Shown: positions 44,236 through 54,472 of the stretch, piece by piece
Position numbering within the stretch: the stretch's first letter is position 1
Layout: each line of letters begins with the position of its first letter
Assembly: GCF_001005305.1 (NCBI RefSeq)
Contig: NZ_LBMH01000007.1
Coordinates: 1-64,000, forward strand
Direction of reading: 5' to 3'
Origin: Kordia zhangzhouensis
GTDB lineage: Bacteria; Bacteroidota; Bacteroidia; Flavobacteriales; Flavobacteriaceae
DNA: 64,000 bases
Notes under the pieces: generated by a model
The model's input: the letters and a program-made list of their open reading frames with translations, nothing else
Databases searched by the model: none
What the model was told of the DNA's origin: nothing
Position numbers and translations under genes: made by a program

Positions 44236-45840
44236 CTACTTATTTACTTTATATAATCTCCAATTATGAATTTGATGCACTAATTCCAATTCAGGCCAGT
44301 CAATATATACTAAAACATAATCAATTCCATAAGAGCGCATAAATGCATTTCCTTCAATTCGAGAAGGTTGACTGTTAAAAGTATTGTATGCTTTGTACCA
44401 TTGTATAAAACGCTCAGGATTACCTTCAATAATCATAGAAGCTCCTTTGGTGTCGAGATCTACAGAACGCTGTGCTCCTGACCTACAAATGGGCGGTGCA
44501 TAAAATAAAGCATCTTTAGGTGTATTGGCTTTGATGTATTGCAACATTTCATGAAGCCCATCATTGCCTGATGCAGCATTGGTAATGTGTCCTATAGATA
44601 GTGAATTTGGTAATACTCTTGTAAAAAACTCCTTTGATACTATTGGAATATGTGCAGTAGCTCCTGATTTTGCTCCAATAAGAATGCATATGTATACCAA
44701 TGTGAACCAAGGAATCCATTTTTCTTTTTGATACCTTTTTATGATATAATCCATCAAAAATAGAGCTGAAATAAAACTACTTATAATGGCTAGTTTTTGC
44801 ATTCGTATAAGCTGAAAAGACATTCGTATATTCAAATCAAAAACATGATTGATTGCTTTTTCTACATATACTGAGCTATTGGGTAAACCAAGTACCAATG
44901 CTGTTACAAAAAGTATAGTGTAACATTTTTTTCGTTCTTTTGAATCAAAATAAGCAATAATTGTATAGAGAAATAATGGAACAAAAAATACAAGAATACT
45001 TGGCGACAGCCACTTTTGAATGTATACTATCGGGTCGAGAAAATATGGAGGTATCCGACTGTAAAATGCAGCATTATAGTCTTCTAAATTATAATGCACA
45101 TCTACGTGTACACTTTTTATATAGGTCATGAAAAAAGGAAACATTCCCAGAGCAATCATCCCTAGTAAATATAGTGATCGAAGCGAAATAATCTTTTTAG
45201 TTCCCTTTTGAATGTATAGATACGCAACGTATACTGCCAAAAAGATGAGGATTCCGCCTAATCCACTGATTGGATGAAAGTTTAATATAAACCCAATTAG
45301 AAATCCAGCAATGTATAGTTTCTTTACAGATTGTATACTGAAAAATAGAAATGGTAAGGGTAATAACGCATAGTAAACTACGCGTGGTAAAAGCGACCAA
45401 ATATCTGAAATTCCCCAATATTCAGCACCAGGTAACCAAATAATTCCCCGCATTGCTATGGAAATTAATAATGCTAACCAAAAGTTTCCAGATAATCGAT
45501 ACAATAAGAAATACCAAGCTATTCCAAATAAAATATGACACAAAAATGTGAGAATGTTCATTGCTTGCACATAGTTTCCTCCTGTAAACTTGGCAATACC
45601 GCGAATTGTTTCAATATAAAAAGGAGTATAATATGCTACATTTTTCAAGTCGCTTGCAAATACATCTTTGGGAAATAATGTGGGATCATCTTTTTTGAGA
45701 CATACCGTAATGATATTATTTTGATCTGAACTGAAATGCGTTTCATTTGCATCTTTGTTTCCCAATACATATCCAAGCGCAATGATAAGATTGATTATTA
45801 CGACAAGTATTCGCTGATATTTAATGGAAATGGAACGCAT
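44236..45840 (-). CDS. Multi-span membrane protein, GT-C-like
   Basis: 534 residues, with about 10-12 hydrophobic segments and a C-terminal soluble part (about 430-534) with a short repeated Trp/Tyr-rich pattern. Layout resembles GT-C transferases that use polyprenyl-linked donors. No named family can be given. Overlaps the GT2 gene start by one base. Confidence 0.75.
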   Translation of the reverse strand: MRSISIKYQRILVVIINLIIALGYVLGNKDANETHFSSDQNNIITVCLKKDDPTLFPKDVFASDLKNVAYYTPFYIETIRGIAKFTGGNYVQAMNILTFLCHILFGIAWYFLLYRLSGNFWLALLISIAMRGIIWLPGAEYWGISDIWSLLPRVVYYALLPLPFLFFSIQSVKKLYIAGFLIGFILNFHPISGLGGILIFLAVYVAYLYIQKGTKKIISLRSLYLLGMIALGMFPFFMTYIKSVHVDVHYNLEDYNAAFYSRIPPYFLDPIVYIQKWLSPSILVFFVPLFLYTIIAYFDSKERKKCYTILFVTALVLGLPNSSVYVEKAINHVFDLNIRMSFQLIRMQKLAIISSFISALFLMDYIIKRYQKEKWIPWFTLVYICILIGAKSGATAHIPIVSKEFFTRVLPNSLSIGHITNAASGNDGLHEMLQYIKANTPKDALFYAPPICRSGAQRSVDLDTKGASMIIEGNPERFIQWYKAYNTFNSQPSRIEGNAFMRSYGIDYVLVYIDWPELELVHQIHNWRLYKVNK

Positions 45841-46793
45841 TAGTTACTTTTTGGAGCGCGTAATATATCGTATTGAATAGCTTGAAGCAATAATTGAAAT
45901 CCTAAGATAATACACAGAGTGATGAGCATAATTGTTCCTGTAGGAGTGAATTCGCCTAGATTGTGATAATATATCCAATTGTAAATTCCGTATACCACAC
46001 CAAATATAAACATTGGCAAACCAAATAATAAGTAAATTGACGCTATGTTAAAATCATAGATGAAATAGGTTTTTACCATTCGTTTTACGAAAGTTTTGGT
46101 AAGCTTTGGAATAAAGATAAAAGGTATTTTCCAGACTTTCATTGTTGATTTTTCATCTCCGTAATGTGCTGGCATAGGAACATCTTTGATTCGTGCATCG
46201 TGAAAGTACAGTTCGGCAATTAAGGATGACTCAAAATAGTAGTCACGATGAATATTTGTAAAGTCTAATTTTTTTAATAATGCTACTTCAATGGCAAAAA
46301 AACCATTTGTCGGATCAAAATTGTTCCAATAGCCTGAAGCGGCTTTGGTAAGAAACGATAAGCCTAAATTCCCTATTTTTCGTATAAATGGCATTTGTCG
46401 CAGTGCTTTGAAATCTTTGAAACGATTTCCTTTGGCATATTCCGCTTTTTTATCGATTAATGGCTGTAATAAATCTGGAATGAATTTACTGTCCATTTGG
46501 TCATCAGAATCCACCTTGATTACATAATCCAACTCCAGCTCTATCGCTTTTAGAAAGCCATTTTTTGTAGCACCACCAACTCCTGCATTTTTTTTGTTTT
46601 TAACAATGACCAATCGTTCTCCTACTTTGGCAAGTGATACTAAACTTTCTGGAATTGGTTCTCTTCCACAATCGTCTACAATAATGATTTTGTCAATATA
46701 ATCGGGCAATTTGCGAACCACATTTTCTATGTGCTGTGCCGCATTGTAATACGGAATCACAACTCCTATTTTATGTTCTTGAAAACTGGTCAT
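45840..46793 (-). CDS. Glycosyltransferase family 2 with two C-terminal membrane segments
   Basis: 317 residues. GT-A fold with VVIPYYNAAQHIENVV and KVDSDDQMD (DxD-like), then two membrane segments (about 245-267, 285-305), as in DPM/GtrB-type polyprenyl-phosphate sugar transferases. Confidence 0.88.
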   Translation of the reverse strand: MTSFQEHKIGVVIPYYNAAQHIENVVRKLPDYIDKIIIVDDCGREPIPESLVSLAKVGERLVIVKNKKNAGVGGATKNGFLKAIELELDYVIKVDSDDQMDSKFIPDLLQPLIDKKAEYAKGNRFKDFKALRQMPFIRKIGNLGLSFLTKAASGYWNNFDPTNGFFAIEVALLKKLDFTNIHRDYYFESSLIAELYFHDARIKDVPMPAHYGDEKSTMKVWKIPFIFIPKLTKTFVKRMVKTYFIYDFNIASIYLLFGLPMFIFGVVYGIYNWIYYHNLGEFTPTGTIMLITLCIILGFQLLLQAIQYDILRAPKSN

Positions 46794-46794
46794 T

Positions 46795-48114
46795 TTATTT
46801 AAGTTTATAGTATCTAGGGCTTATAAATATGGCAGTTGCAAACAAAAATAAACCTAAAATTGCAAAAATAGGTCTATATACATATAAATGTTCTCCAAAT
46901 AACAAAGTTACCATCATGGCTAGTACCATTCCTTTGAGAGACAAACTTAATGATGCATGTCTTGGCAGCTTCATTCTAAAATAGTTAACCAACCAACGCA
47001 CATAAAAAAATAATCCTAAAAGACCTACTTCATTAATCAATGTTAAGTATATATTGTGTGCAGAGTTTCCAACTAAAATAAAATTATTAAACCCTGAACC
47101 TAAAGGAATTACATACGGATTCGCTAATAAATAATCAACATACCGCAGGGACAAGTTTTTTCGCCCTGATCCTAAATCTTCATACAACTGATCTACATCT
47201 ACATTTCCTTGTTGTAACATTGACGGGTCGGAAATTTTGTTAACAACACGTCCTTCAAACACATCGGTAACCATGGTTAGTATTTCAGAATTATAGATAG
47301 ACAAAGCGATTACACCCAATCCTATAACCATTGACATGTATATGAATTTTCCCGTTCGCATTACAAAGAAATACAATGCAAAAATGGCAACTCCAGTGTA
47401 ACTCGTTCGAGAACCACTTATTCCGATGCAAAACAAGGCAATCAAAATTCCACTCATGAGAAGAATTTTATTAATCTTTATGTTCTTTTCTAAATAAATG
47501 CCAACAAAAGTGATTAGAGAGAGCATCATAACCATTCCTAATACAATTTTATTAGGGCCTAGTATCCCTGAATAGAAATTTCCATAGGCTTGTCTATCCA
47601 ATTCGCTCCACAAGTACGGTACGATTCCAATATTTTGTAAAATCACAACCATTCCTGCTACTAAAGTCATGATGAGATGCAGGTAAATGAACAGTTTTAG
47701 ATTTTTTTTTCGTTTCATTAAAATCATAAAGAATATTCCCGATAAAAAGAATACGACAAAATGATACATAAAAAGAATGGTACGAAGAATCCAAATATTT
47801 TTTCCATTTAAAAAGCTAATAATAAATGTCAATATCATGGTAATCATACACCATCTTATGAAAACTGCCAAGTAGTATAAATAGCTTCTCTTTTTTATAA
47901 AATAGTCAATAAGAGGCCTGTTATTGAAATAGTAATACAATACGGCTAATCCTAAAAAATCATACAATCGAAGCTCATTATTTCCGGTAAGACTGTAATT
48001 AAACACTGCTAAATTGTAGAAATAAGAAACTAGCATTCCTGCCAATAAAATTTTTAAATATTTAGTATCAGCCAATGCAAATAATTTCTTTTCTACCACT
48101 TCTTGCAATGTCAT
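46795..48114 (-). CDS. O-antigen polymerase/ligase-like membrane protein (Wzy/WaaL type)
   Basis: 439 residues, about ten membrane segments with a large loop (about 255-320) containing SLRYVDYLLANPYVIPLGSGFNNF, similar to the O-antigen ligase/polymerase group, and GISGSRTSY before it. Overlaps the GT4 gene by 4 bases (ATGA). Confidence 0.82.
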   Translation of the reverse strand: MTLQEVVEKKLFALADTKYLKILLAGMLVSYFYNLAVFNYSLTGNNELRLYDFLGLAVLYYYFNNRPLIDYFIKKRSYLYYLAVFIRWCMITMILTFIISFLNGKNIWILRTILFMYHFVVFFLSGIFFMILMKRKKNLKLFIYLHLIMTLVAGMVVILQNIGIVPYLWSELDRQAYGNFYSGILGPNKIVLGMVMMLSLITFVGIYLEKNIKINKILLMSGILIALFCIGISGSRTSYTGVAIFALYFFVMRTGKFIYMSMVIGLGVIALSIYNSEILTMVTDVFEGRVVNKISDPSMLQQGNVDVDQLYEDLGSGRKNLSLRYVDYLLANPYVIPLGSGFNNFILVGNSAHNIYLTLINEVGLLGLFFYVRWLVNYFRMKLPRHASLSLSLKGMVLAMMVTLLFGEHLYVYRPIFAILGLFLFATAIFISPRYYKLK

Positions 48115-49193
48115 GCTTTGTCTATTTCTGTATATAAATTGTGTATCTTATTAATGATCGCTTCTTTTGAATAGTTTTGTTCTATATGTTTTGTGAAATT
48201 TGACGCTATTCTCGCTCTTATTTCTTCATTTTGCATTAAAAGCTGTAGTTTTTCTGCAAGTGCTTCAGAGTTTTGCGCTGGTACAATGTACCCTACTTGT
48301 TCGTTATATACAACTTTTGAACATTCGCCCACATCCGTAACTACCACACTTACCCCATGTAAACCGTATTCTAAAAGGGCTATTGGTAAGCCTTCCGATT
48401 TAGAAGAAAGCACTCCGATGTCACACTGTGCTAATATATGCGAAATATCTTCTCTGCTTCCATACATATACAGTACTTTTTCCAATTTTTTATAGGAAAC
48501 ATATGCTTCTATTTCTTCAGCATATGCATCTTGAAAATTTTTACCTACTAGATGCAGTGTCCATTGCGGAAATTGCTCCGTACATTTTGCGAACGCATCA
48601 ATCAGATTTTTATGATCTTTTTGTGGACGCAAGTTTGCCAAACATACAATGCGTTTCCCTTCAATTCCCATTAGCTTTGTTTGTGGTACTTCATTCTCAT
48701 TTTTTACTGGGAAATTTGGGAAATACATAACTCGTTTCACATACAACTTCTTCACAGCCCATTCTTTAAGTAAATGATTCACAGAAATAACAGCACTCAT
48801 ACCAAAGGATGCGATGGTAATGGGCAATGACTTTCGTTGATGTAAAGCTTCACTATTGCCATAATGATCATGCCAAACAATTTTTATGTTTGAGTAATAC
48901 ATTTTGACCAAGAAAGCAAAGAAATACGAACTTGCATGTGCATGTATAATTGTGATTTGATGTGTTTTTACAAAATGTACCAGTCTTCGTATAGCTGCAA
49001 AGTCAAATGTTTTTGTTTTTTTTAGGAAGAGATACGTAACATTATTTGCAAGTTGATTTTTCAACATTCCTTCTTCACGTGTCGCACATAAAAACGAAGC
49101 CCCATATCGATCTGCAAGTACGTTTGCATAACTTATTGCTAGTTTTTCTGCGCCACCCGCATTTAAAGAATCTATAAGTTGTAAAACTCTCAT
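48111..49193 (-). CDS. Glycosyltransferase family 4
   Basis: 360 residues, starting MRVLQLIDSLNAGGAEKLA, the GT4 N-terminal pattern, with LSSKSEGLPIALLEYGLHGVSVV as the donor-site motif. Overlaps both neighbours by 4 bases. Confidence 0.9.
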   Translation of the reverse strand: MRVLQLIDSLNAGGAEKLAISYANVLADRYGASFLCATREEGMLKNQLANNVTYLFLKKTKTFDFAAIRRLVHFVKTHQITIIHAHASSYFFAFLVKMYYSNIKIVWHDHYGNSEALHQRKSLPITIASFGMSAVISVNHLLKEWAVKKLYVKRVMYFPNFPVKNENEVPQTKLMGIEGKRIVCLANLRPQKDHKNLIDAFAKCTEQFPQWTLHLVGKNFQDAYAEEIEAYVSYKKLEKVLYMYGSREDISHILAQCDIGVLSSKSEGLPIALLEYGLHGVSVVVTDVGECSKVVYNEQVGYIVPAQNSEALAEKLQLLMQNEEIRARIASNFTKHIEQNYSKEAIINKIHNLYTEIDKA

Positions 49194-50410
49194 AATCGCC
49201 CTCGTTTTGGCACATAATAATCACACACAAAAGCAATACTAATCATAAATAATCCCATAGATGGCAGCATGTATCGCAATAATGGAACGACCAATAAAGC
49301 CATTCCCCAAAAATAAAAAGTAATAAGAAAAACTGTAATTAACCACCATGAATAATGTCTTTGTTTCTGGCGAAATAGCACAATACTTCCAACCACAAAA
49401 AACAGTATATACACAATACTAATAATCTTAATAACACGTTCTTTTTTAGAGTTTTGACTATCCAAACCGTACCATACTCGCTGTGCTTTGTATGCATAAA
49501 AATTGAGTACTGCTCCTTTGTCTTCTTTCCATTTTTCCTTTAAAAAAGTGAGTACATCGCTTAGTGAATGTACTTCTTCTCTTTGCTGATAGAAAGAATT
49601 ACTAATCATTGCCACATCTTCCGATACAGGTATTTTTTCACGATAAAATTTATTGCTCAGATTAAATCCGTCAATAATTGAATTTACACCATGCGATGAT
49701 AGTACAACAAATTGATTGCTTTTTACGTAATTGTAAACTGACCAAGGAGCAATTGTGAGTGCAGTAACAGCCAAGCTTATAATTGCACTTAAAGCTGCTT
49801 TTTTCTTGTTCTTAAAAAGATAAACGATGCATACAAAAGCGTATATCAACGGGATTAAAATCCCTATAGGTCTTGTCAATAACGCCAATGCTAGTAAAAA
49901 ACTACTAATTATCAATTCTTTATAAGTAGTGTTTCTGTATAAAAATCGAAAAAAATAGAGTAATGACGCATACAAAAACACACAGAAAGGTACCAAACTC
50001 AACGGTTTATAAGTAGCGTATATAATAAACGGACAAGCTAAAAATAAACACATTGCAATACGTGCCAACCGTTCTTTTTCAGGAAATATAACCAATGAAA
50101 TTGAATGTATTAAATGTCCTGAAAATAGTGTCAATACAATAGAACACAATGAAGTAATAATCATTTGAGGAATCCCTGTGAATGCTGCCAATTGATATTG
50201 AAAGTAGAGCCATATTGGGAAAACAGGCGGAGTTTTGTTCCAAAAAAATCCTGTTTCATCCAAAAAACTTCCGTTATTAATTAAGCTTTGCACCGAAGCT
50301 GTATAATCTTGACTTTCAGAACTTAAAATACCTAATTTATAAAATACAATATGCGCTATACCGTATAGTATAAAAAAGATGAGATAATATGTTCTGTAAG
50401 ACATTTTCAT
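49190..50410 (-). CDS. ArnT/PMT-like membrane glycosyltransferase (GT39 group)
   Basis: 406 residues, about ten membrane segments; an acidic periplasmic-loop residue follows the first segment (SESQDYTASV), as in GT-C enzymes. The family transfers sugars from polyprenyl-phosphate carriers. Acceptor unknown. Confidence 0.78.
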   Translation of the reverse strand: MKMSYRTYYLIFFILYGIAHIVFYKLGILSSESQDYTASVQSLINNGSFLDETGFFWNKTPPVFPIWLYFQYQLAAFTGIPQMIITSLCSIVLTLFSGHLIHSISLVIFPEKERLARIAMCLFLACPFIIYATYKPLSLVPFCVFLYASLLYFFRFLYRNTTYKELIISSFLLALALLTRPIGILIPLIYAFVCIVYLFKNKKKAALSAIISLAVTALTIAPWSVYNYVKSNQFVVLSSHGVNSIIDGFNLSNKFYREKIPVSEDVAMISNSFYQQREEVHSLSDVLTFLKEKWKEDKGAVLNFYAYKAQRVWYGLDSQNSKKERVIKIISIVYILFFVVGSIVLFRQKQRHYSWWLITVFLITFYFWGMALLVVPLLRYMLPSMGLFMISIAFVCDYYVPKRGRL

Positions 50411-50417
50411 ACAATAA

Positions 50418-51539
50418 TTAATGTTTTAACAACTGAATAATTTCTTCTTCAAAGGTATCCAATGTATATTTTCGACTCCATTGAATTGCTTTTTCTACTT
50501 TTTCCTGATAGTTTTCAGGAGACAGTAATACATTCTCAATAGCAATCACTGCACTTGCAACCGAAGGCTCTATTAATATACCACGATTTCCATTATCTAA
50601 CATGTATGGAACGCACGAAATTTGCGTCACTATTGGTAAACTGCCCCAAAACATTGCTTCTGCTACAACTTTAGGCCAACCTTCAGATTTAGAAGGCAGC
50701 ATCATAAAATGTGCGCTTTTATGAACTTCTTTTATTTTATCTGCGGCTACGTTTCCGTGAAGCTGCACGTATGTTTGCAATTGATTTTTCGATACATACT
50801 CCTCTACTTCAGTTCGCCTTATTCCATCTCCATACAAATCTAAACGAACGTTGTGACCTTTTTTTTGGAGTTGTTCTATCACTTTGACCGCAAGCAACGG
50901 ACGCTTTCCTGGTGACAAAGAACCTATAAAACTAAAGTTAATTGTTTCGTTTAAATTACGACGCATTACGGCTTCTTTATCACTGTTTTTGTATGTTGCT
51001 GTAAAAAACGACTTAATGTTTTTGGTTTGGTTTTTCCAATCACCATATACCAAAACACTCATCTTTTTTGTTAACCAAGTATTGGAAAGAATTTTTTTCT
51101 GCAATCGGTAACTTAGAGGTTGTTTACTTTTAGGATCCCAATTTCCTGCATATTTTGCTGTTTTAATTTTGGATGGAAAGAAGATTTGTGCTACACAACC
51201 TATGAGTCCTATGTTTCCTGGACAACGCAAGTGTATATGATCTGCTTTTCGCATCGCCGAAATAATTTTAAAAAAAATAACCGGCAACACAAATAGCGCT
51301 TTGATGGCAGCCTTCGCATTGAGTAGATTGAAAGCAGGGATTTGCTTGAAATCAATATGTGCATGTTGATAAGAAATATCAATAGGCCGAATTTCTTTAT
51401 CTTCTAGGAATGGTGCTACAATCGTAACGGTATCTACATGTTTTAACCACAAATTCATCTCTTTTACATACGGTGCGTATGCATAGTACTCAGCTTCTTT
51501 TTGAGCGTGTAAAACGTGGGTAATTATTAGAAAATTCAT
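50418..51539 (-). CDS. Glycosyltransferase family 4
   Basis: 373 residues. C-terminal donor motif LPSKSEGWPKVVAEAMFWGSLPIV and an N-terminal GT-B acceptor domain. Neighbours lie 1 and 7 bases away. Confidence 0.9.
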   Translation of the reverse strand: MNFLIITHVLHAQKEAEYYAYAPYVKEMNLWLKHVDTVTIVAPFLEDKEIRPIDISYQHAHIDFKQIPAFNLLNAKAAIKALFVLPVIFFKIISAMRKADHIHLRCPGNIGLIGCVAQIFFPSKIKTAKYAGNWDPKSKQPLSYRLQKKILSNTWLTKKMSVLVYGDWKNQTKNIKSFFTATYKNSDKEAVMRRNLNETINFSFIGSLSPGKRPLLAVKVIEQLQKKGHNVRLDLYGDGIRRTEVEEYVSKNQLQTYVQLHGNVAADKIKEVHKSAHFMMLPSKSEGWPKVVAEAMFWGSLPIVTQISCVPYMLDNGNRGILIEPSVASAVIAIENVLLSPENYQEKVEKAIQWSRKYTLDTFEEEIIQLLKH

Positions 51540-51540
51540 A

Positions 51541-52320
51541 TCAAGCTACACTATTTCCTGCAAAAGTGATGATTTCTCCATCTTTATAAAAGACCGTTTT
51601 ATATGGATAGTTTATCGCTTTAAAGAAAGCTTCTACTTTTTTATAGGTTTGTTCATTATTTACCCAATGATAGCTAGCAATGGCAAAATTTGGTTGATGC
51701 TTTTTGATGGTTGTTTTTAAACCATCCATCGCTTCAATTTCTGCTCCTTCTATATCCATTTTAATGAAATCCAAGCGTTGCAGTTGAGCTGTTTGCTGAA
51801 AACTATCAATCGTAATCGCGTCTTTTAAAATAGTTTTGGCATTTGCAGGTTGATAGTGAATCGAGGAAGACACTGTTCCTGCTTCAAAAAACTCTAGTTG
51901 AGTGTTTTCATTCCAAATTAGTTCTTCTTTGATAGAAATATTGTTCACTTCTGGGTTCAAAGCAATGTTTGCCTGCATTTCTACAATGTTAATTTTGTCT
52001 GGCTCAAAAGCAAATACTTTTCCAGTATCTCCTACTTTTTTACTGTAGTAAATAGATAAATATCCATGATTAGCTCCAGCATCAATAACGACGTCACCTT
52101 TTTTGACTGTGTAAAATGTTTCGTATCGCTCAATATCTTTTACAATGTAATACATCGGAAGCTTAGTGATAACTTCTGTACAATCAGAAAAAACAGTTTT
52201 GTAATTTCCGTTGATGCGCTTAAATTGTTCTCTTCGTATTTTATTGAAATACAATTCTTTGAACAACTCTTTAGCTCCTTTAGATGGGAGTAGTTTATAT
52301 ATTTTTTTGAGAAAACTCAT
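51541..52320 (-). CDS. FkbM family methyltransferase
   Basis: 259 residues. VVIDAGANHGYLSIYYS (motif I, SAM), FAFEPDKINIVEM and IKMDIEGAEIEAMDGL (family-typical) place it in FkbM O-methyltransferases, which often methylate sugar residues. Overlaps the GT2 gene by 4 bases. Confidence 0.9.
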   Translation of the reverse strand: MSFLKKIYKLLPSKGAKELFKELYFNKIRREQFKRINGNYKTVFSDCTEVITKLPMYYIVKDIERYETFYTVKKGDVVIDAGANHGYLSIYYSKKVGDTGKVFAFEPDKINIVEMQANIALNPEVNNISIKEELIWNENTQLEFFEAGTVSSSIHYQPANAKTILKDAITIDSFQQTAQLQRLDFIKMDIEGAEIEAMDGLKTTIKKHQPNFAIASYHWVNNEQTYKKVEAFFKAINYPYKTVFYKDGEIITFAGNSVA

Positions 52321-53318
52321 CGTTCAATTCGGGGTTTTTGGAACCATAATGTGAACCAAGCGACTATTCTGCCAATCGATTCTGTGAATGCTTCTATTTT
52401 TTTAGGTTGGGTAAAGATATTTGTAAATCTGAGAATTGCCAAAAACAATGTCGTTGCATTCCACTGTAACCTAGCTTTTATTGACGGGTTTGCATATTTG
52501 ACACGCCAAACGTACCAACCGTTTTTTACGACCATTTTCCCATAAGCGTATTGATTTGGGCGACCTGCAGCATCATGATGATGTTCCAGTTGTGCAGCCG
52601 TATTGACATATAATTGTCCTATTTTGGATACCCGCAAAGTAAAATCGGTATCTTCATACAAACCATATCCATCAAAATAAGTTGAAAATTTAAGTTGTTG
52701 AAATACTTCTTTTTTGAAGGAAGAAACACCGCCCATAAAGACTTCTACAGGATAGGTATTTCCTGAAGGTGGTAAAAATCCAACAGCTCTTCCATGTGCA
52801 AATGTAGGCATTATACACGGTGGTGTAGCATCTAGCAGCCCTAGCTTTTTTCGCAATTGATTGCGTTGTGATTCATTTCTAAACCAGCCATCATATTCAA
52901 AAGATTTTTGAGAAGGTTGGTTATTTTCCGTAATTTTTGTCCAGTGTACTTCATTTGTGATATATCCGCCAACTCCCAAAGCGTTAGGATAGGTTTTGTA
53001 AGTTTCTAGTAAATGTTCAAAATAGTGAGCTTCTAAAATAGTATCATCATCTAAAAAACAAATAACGTTACTAGTTTCTGAAACGTTTTTGATTCCAAAA
53101 TTTCGTTGTTTTGTTAAACCTCGATCCGCTTCTGTTACTTTAAAATATATGAGATTTTTAAATGAATGATGATTCAACATCTTTTGCGTTTCCTCATTTC
53201 GAGATCCATCTATGATTAGTATTTCATTAGGATATAACGTTTGTGCTGCTACCGATTGCAATAAGGTAAGCAAAGGTTTGGGACGCATGTATGTACAAAT
53301 AATCAATGTAAATTTCAT
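52317..53318 (-). CDS. Glycosyltransferase family 2
   Basis: 333 residues. GT-A fold: LIICTYMRPKPLLTLLQSV and the metal motif FLDDDTILE. GGVSSFKKEVF lies near the acceptor-side loop. Overlaps both neighbours by 4 bases. Confidence 0.9.
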   Translation of the reverse strand: MKFTLIICTYMRPKPLLTLLQSVAAQTLYPNEILIIDGSRNEETQKMLNHHSFKNLIYFKVTEADRGLTKQRNFGIKNVSETSNVICFLDDDTILEAHYFEHLLETYKTYPNALGVGGYITNEVHWTKITENNQPSQKSFEYDGWFRNESQRNQLRKKLGLLDATPPCIMPTFAHGRAVGFLPPSGNTYPVEVFMGGVSSFKKEVFQQLKFSTYFDGYGLYEDTDFTLRVSKIGQLYVNTAAQLEHHHDAAGRPNQYAYGKMVVKNGWYVWRVKYANPSIKARLQWNATTLFLAILRFTNIFTQPKKIEAFTESIGRIVAWFTLWFQKPRIER

Positions 53319-54460
53319 GAGTGCTCATTCATTAAAGATGTGTAAACAGCAATATTTTGCGAGGCAATTTTAGTAATGTCAAATCGTTCAATCGCTTCTT
53401 TTCGTGCTTTTTTTGCCATTCTTCCAGCTAGTTCTCTATCGGTTACTAAGAGATTAATTTTTGCGGCAAATTCAGTATGGTTTGTTGGATCGACCATGAA
53501 ACCTGTTTCTCCATCCGTAATGATTTCAGTTGCCCAGGGATAGTTTGTATTTACCAATGGCTTTTCCATTGCCATAGCTTCGATAGTTACCATTCCAAAC
53601 GATTCTGCTAATGAAGGAAATACACATACAGCAGCTTTTTTGATATGTTTTTTCATTGTTTGGTACTCAACTTTTCCTAAGTAATTTACTTTAATCAAAG
53701 CTTCTTTGGATACTAATTCTTGAAATAACTCCCAAGTGGAGCGTTGTTCTTTCACATCAATCGCATCATTCCCCACTAGGATTAATTGGCAATTATCATT
53801 TTTTTGGATGAGTTGATTGAAAATGTATGCCAATTCAAAAATTCCTTTTTTACGAATAAGCGTTCCAAAGTACAGAATTGAACCATCAACTGTTTGTGTA
53901 GCATCAGGTGTAAAATCGTTGAGATATATTCCATTGGGAATGATTGTAATATTTTGAGTTGTATTGAATAATTCAGTAGTCTTTTCTGCAACAAATTTAC
54001 TAACAGCAATCACTTTATCAGCTTTTTTAAAAGCTTTTTGTTCACGTTGAAAGTTTGCTTTTTTAACCAATCGTTGTTCCAAGTGACAAAAAAATGTATC
54101 ACTCCCATGCAAACGCATGACAGTAGGAATGGAGAAATTCATATTTGCAGAAATTCCTGTCCAATCAACCACTTCCAAAATATCTATTTGTTCTTTTAGA
54201 ATTACTTTATTGATATACGCATTAATAATTCCTTCATTCAGTTTCCACGTAAATGCTGGAAATTTGCGAAGTTTTATTTTATGAATAGTTATACTACCTT
54301 CTTCAACTATTTCCTGTTTATCTTGAAAATAGGTAAAAATAGTAACACGTAATCCTTTATCAACTAATGCTTTGCATAAATTTTTCGTACTCGTCCCTAT
54401 TCCTGCAGCTTTAGGAAGTTTTTCATGAGGATATTCAGGAAGCAAAAAAGCAATATGCAT
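53315..54460 (-). CDS. Glycosyltransferase family 4
   Basis: 381 residues. Opens with MHIAFLLPEYPHEKLPKAAGIGT; donor motif LAESFGMVTIEAMAMEKPLV near residue 295. Typical GT-B. Confidence 0.92.
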   Translation of the reverse strand: MHIAFLLPEYPHEKLPKAAGIGTSTKNLCKALVDKGLRVTIFTYFQDKQEIVEEGSITIHKIKLRKFPAFTWKLNEGIINAYINKVILKEQIDILEVVDWTGISANMNFSIPTVMRLHGSDTFFCHLEQRLVKKANFQREQKAFKKADKVIAVSKFVAEKTTELFNTTQNITIIPNGIYLNDFTPDATQTVDGSILYFGTLIRKKGIFELAYIFNQLIQKNDNCQLILVGNDAIDVKEQRSTWELFQELVSKEALIKVNYLGKVEYQTMKKHIKKAAVCVFPSLAESFGMVTIEAMAMEKPLVNTNYPWATEIITDGETGFMVDPTNHTEFAAKINLLVTDRELAGRMAKKARKEAIERFDITKIASQNIAVYTSLMNEHS

Positions 54461-54472
54461 GTACAGTCGTTT